A stretch of 64,000 bases of DNA from Allobosea psychrotolerans (GTDB lineage: Bacteria > Pseudomonadota > Alphaproteobacteria > Rhizobiales > Beijerinckiaceae): contig NZ_PQFZ01000006.1 in NCBI RefSeq assembly GCF_002917105.1, positions 186,001-250,000 on the forward strand. Reading direction: 5' to 3'. A program made the translations under genes and the position numbers. Positions 61,915-64,000 of the stretch are shown here, piece by piece. The first letter of the stretch is position 1. Every line of letters starts with the position of its first letter. The notes under the pieces were generated by a model. That model searched no databases and was not told where the DNA came from. It was given only the letters and a program-made list of their open reading frames with translations.

Positions 61915-62835
61915 ATGCAGAACATCGATATTGTCGAGGTTGCGCCCAGAGATGGGTTGCAGAACGAGGGCCGCACCTTTGCAACCGATGACAAGGTTCG
62001 GCTTTGTGAACTCCTGCTCAGGGCGGGCGTCCGCCGCATGGAGGTCTCCAGCTTCGTGAATCCGCGCCTGGTGCCGCAGATGGCAGATGCCGAAGCGCTT
62101 TTTGCGCGCATCCCGCAACGTCTGGATGCCGAGCTCATCGGGCTGGTTCTCAACCGGCGGGGCTTTGAGCGCGCGCTTCTCGCCGGCGTGCGCAGCATCA
62201 ACGTCGTCGTGCTGGCTTCCGAGAGTTTCAGCCGTCGAAACCAGGGCAGCACGATCGCTGACTCACTGGCCGTGTCGCGCGAATTGTCTGATGAAGCCCG
62301 TCGCGCCGGCATCCGCTACTCTGTTACGATCGGCGCTGCGTTTGGTTGCCCGTTTGAGGGATTGGTCCCGCAAGGCCGTGTACTGGAGATTGCCGGCCGG
62401 CTCGCCGCCGACGGACTCGATGAACTCACCCTTGCTGATACGATTGGTGTTGCCGACCCTGGGGCAGTAGAGGCCTTCGCTGTCGCGCTGGAACGGGAAG
62501 CGCCGGGCGTCAGACTAAGGGGCCATTTCCACAACACCCGCAATATCGGACTCGCCAATGCCTACGCCGCCGTCCGTAGCGGCTTTTCCGGGCTGGACAG
62601 CAGCCTTGGCGGGATCGGTGGATGCCCATTTGCTCCTGCGGCGACCGGCAATATCCCTACTGAGGATCTCTGGTACATGCTTGAGCGGATGGGCATCGCA
62701 ACCGGGCTCGACGGCGAAGCGCTGATCGCGGCCTCATCATGGTTGGCCGATCGGCTGGGCAAGCCAGTGCCCGCCATGTTGGGGCGGGCCGGACTCTTCC
62801 CTCCGAAGCCCGGCGTTCCGCCCGGGCTGGTCTGA
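61915..62835 (+). CDS. Hydroxymethylglutaryl-CoA lyase family protein
   Basis: A 306-residue TIM-barrel lyase of the DRE-TIM family. The metal/catalytic start VEVAPRDGLQNEGRTF is the HMG-CoA lyase hallmark, HFHNTRNIGLANAYAA supplies the His ligands, and the signature loop GIGGCPFAPAATGNIPTED contains the active-site Cys. It cleaves 3-hydroxy-3-methylglutaryl-CoA or a related branched hydroxyacyl-CoA (for example citramalyl-type) to acetyl-CoA and a keto compound; exact substrate is open. The ATG at 61915 starts the barrel; an in-frame start at 61891 is less likely. Confidence 0.92.
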   Translation: MQNIDIVEVAPRDGLQNEGRTFATDDKVRLCELLLRAGVRRMEVSSFVNPRLVPQMADAEALFARIPQRLDAELIGLVLNRRGFERALLAGVRSINVVVLASESFSRRNQGSTIADSLAVSRELSDEARRAGIRYSVTIGAAFGCPFEGLVPQGRVLEIAGRLAADGLDELTLADTIGVADPGAVEAFAVALEREAPGVRLRGHFHNTRNIGLANAYAAVRSGFSGLDSSLGGIGGCPFAPAATGNIPTEDLWYMLERMGIATGLDGEALIAASSWLADRLGKPVPAMLGRAGLFPPKPGVPPGLV

Positions 62836-62850
62836 TGCGACAGTCACGCC

Positions 62851-64000
62851 TCATCGGCTGAGGAAGCCCGTGGAAATCCAGGGCACGGCGGCGACAATCG
62901 TCACCCCCAGGATGAGGACACCGAGATAGGGCCAGATACGCAGCATGCCCGCGCTGGGATCGATCCGGCTGATGGCGCAAGCGGTATAATACCCCACCCC
63001 GAAGGGCGGCATGTAAAGCCCTACCCCCATCGCGAGCACCGCCACCATCGCATATTGAACCTCGTGGATGCCCATCGAACGTGCGATTGGGAAGAGCAGC
63101 GGCCCAAAGATCACGAGCGCGGGGATGCCCTCAAGCAAGCTGCCGAAAACCACGAAAAGCAGAATCGACATCGCCATGAAGCCGGCGGCTCCGCCCGGCA
63201 TCGAGGTGATGCGGCTTGCGAGGTCCTGCGAAAAACCGGTCTGGGTCAACGCCCAGGATACGGCATTGGCAGCGCCGAGAATGATCATGATCGCGCCGGA
63301 AAGAGTAGCCGACTCCTTGAGCACTTCGTAGAAGCGGGCAAGATCAAAGCGGCGATAAACGACAAGCGCAGCGACAAGGATGTAGACGACGCCGATCGTT
63401 GCGACCTCGGTGGCAGTGGCGACGCCCTCAACGACTGCGGTGCGAATGACGATCGGCAGGATCAGGCCCGGAATTGCCGCGAAGAAAGCTTGCGACGTCG
63501 TCGCCCAGGTAGCGCGGACCGGCATGCTGAGATTATCACGGCCCGCATTGTAACGCGCGACTACGCACATGAGCAGGGCCAGAGCCAGCGCGGGCAGGAG
63601 CCCAGCGGCGAAGAGCGAACCGATCGAGACGCCGGTCACGACGCCGACAGTGATCAGCACTAGGCTTGGCGGAATGGTCTCGGACATGGCGCTGGCTCCG
63701 GCCAGCAACGATACGAGCTCGCTGTCAGGCACGCCGCGTCTCCGCATTTCTGGGACCATGGCAGGAGCTATCGCTGCCATGTCGGCCGCCTTGGCGCCCG
63801 AGATGCCAGAGACGAGATACATTGCCCCCAGCATGACAAAGGACAGACCGCCACGCAGGTGGCCGACGAGAGAGGCCAGAAAGGCGATCATCGAGCGGGC
63901 CATGCCGGTCATCTCGAACATAAGGCCCAGCACGATGAACATCGGCACCGACAGCAGGATCAGATGCGACATGCCGGCCTCGAAGCGGCCAACGACGATG
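62851..64000 (-). CDS. TRAP transporter large permease (DctM type), partial
   Basis: The C-terminal 382 residues of a DctM-like permease; the gene continues past the right edge, so its start is not seen. About ten membrane segments are visible. Typical blocks are FVMLGAMYLVSGISGAKAAD with MAAIAPAMVPEMRRRG and AGASAMSETIPPSLVLITVG. Such permeases import dicarboxylates and other organic acids using a periplasmic receptor and a small DctQ subunit, both presumably encoded upstream, beyond the window. Its position beside the CoA transferase and lyase fits an organic-acid uptake and degradation locus. Confidence 0.92.
   Translation of the reverse strand, partial: IVVGRFEAGMSHLILLSVPMFIVLGLMFEMTGMARSMIAFLASLVGHLRGGLSFVMLGAMYLVSGISGAKAADMAAIAPAMVPEMRRRGVPDSELVSLLAGASAMSETIPPSLVLITVGVVTGVSIGSLFAAGLLPALALALLMCVVARYNAGRDNLSMPVRATWATTSQAFFAAIPGLILPIVIRTAVVEGVATATEVATIGVVYILVAALVVYRRFDLARFYEVLKESATLSGAIMIILGAANAVSWALTQTGFSQDLASRITSMPGGAAGFMAMSILLFVVFGSLLEGIPALVIFGPLLFPIARSMGIHEVQYAMVAVLAMGVGLYMPPFGVGYYTACAISRIDPSAGMLRIWPYLGVLILGVTIVAAVPWISTGFLSR

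Overview
The window is high-GC DNA of accessory, catabolic character. Gene content, small NnrS/DUF2249/DUF1858/DUF6455 proteins and repeat families point to an alphaproteobacterium of the Hyphomicrobiales. A Bosea-like genome is my best guess, by inference only. No rRNA, CRISPR array, transposase or integrase was seen. One intact tRNA-Gly(GCC) is present, plus a 3' tRNA-Gly remnant 14 kb away.

Left part (0-13.7 kb): a partial gene and an L,D-transpeptidase, then a ribitol-type locus on the minus strand. It holds a LacI regulator with a 41-bp palindrome upstream, two sugar-type ABC permeases, a binding protein, an FAD oxidoreductase, a D-ribulokinase-like FGGY kinase and ribitol 2-dehydrogenase. 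No ABC ATPase is encoded there. Next come an orphan family-5 binding protein coupled to an amidase, and a divergent TetR regulator. At 13.9-14.1 kb lies a chimeric scar fusing the head of a LacI gene to the tail of a hydrolase gene; relatives of both halves are intact in the window.

14.1-18.5 kb is a nitrogen-oxide accessory cluster: DUF2249, a broken MIP18 factor, DUF1858, a Crp/Fnr regulator, nnrS and DUF6455. Three TTG-N8-CAA boxes lie in front of its genes. 18.5-26 kb is a tightly overlapping peptide-type ABC operon (binding protein, two permeases, two ATPases) ending in an alpha/beta hydrolase and controlled by a divergent RpiR regulator.

26-34.5 kb is a restriction island: a half-length HsdS, HsdM, full-length HsdS, HsdR and a SprT-like metallopeptidase in one operon. 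It has an XRE remnant on one side, and a small HTH protein, a DUF1508 protein and tRNA-Gly on the other. 35-40.5 kb is a second orphan binding-protein locus (M81 peptidase, class III aminotransferase, RpiR). 41-48.3 kb carries a chemoreceptor with a C-terminal CheR-tether motif, a GNAT/azoreductase/epimerase/MocR operon and an AhpD-like protein.

48.65-54.3 kb looks like a second island. It starts at the tRNA-Gly 3' remnant and carries a large fusion of a trypsin-like protease to two PLD nuclease-type motifs, a lipoprotein of unknown function and an HNH endonuclease. The protease-PLD protein is the best candidate here for an undescribed, possibly anti-phage, effector. 54.6 kb to the end is a carboxylate/CoA catabolic region: two IclR regulators, a GntR regulator, an MFS transporter, two adjacent metallo-beta-lactamase-like proteins (one with altered metal ligands), a CaiB-type CoA transferase, an HMG-CoA-lyase-like enzyme and a partial TRAP large permease.
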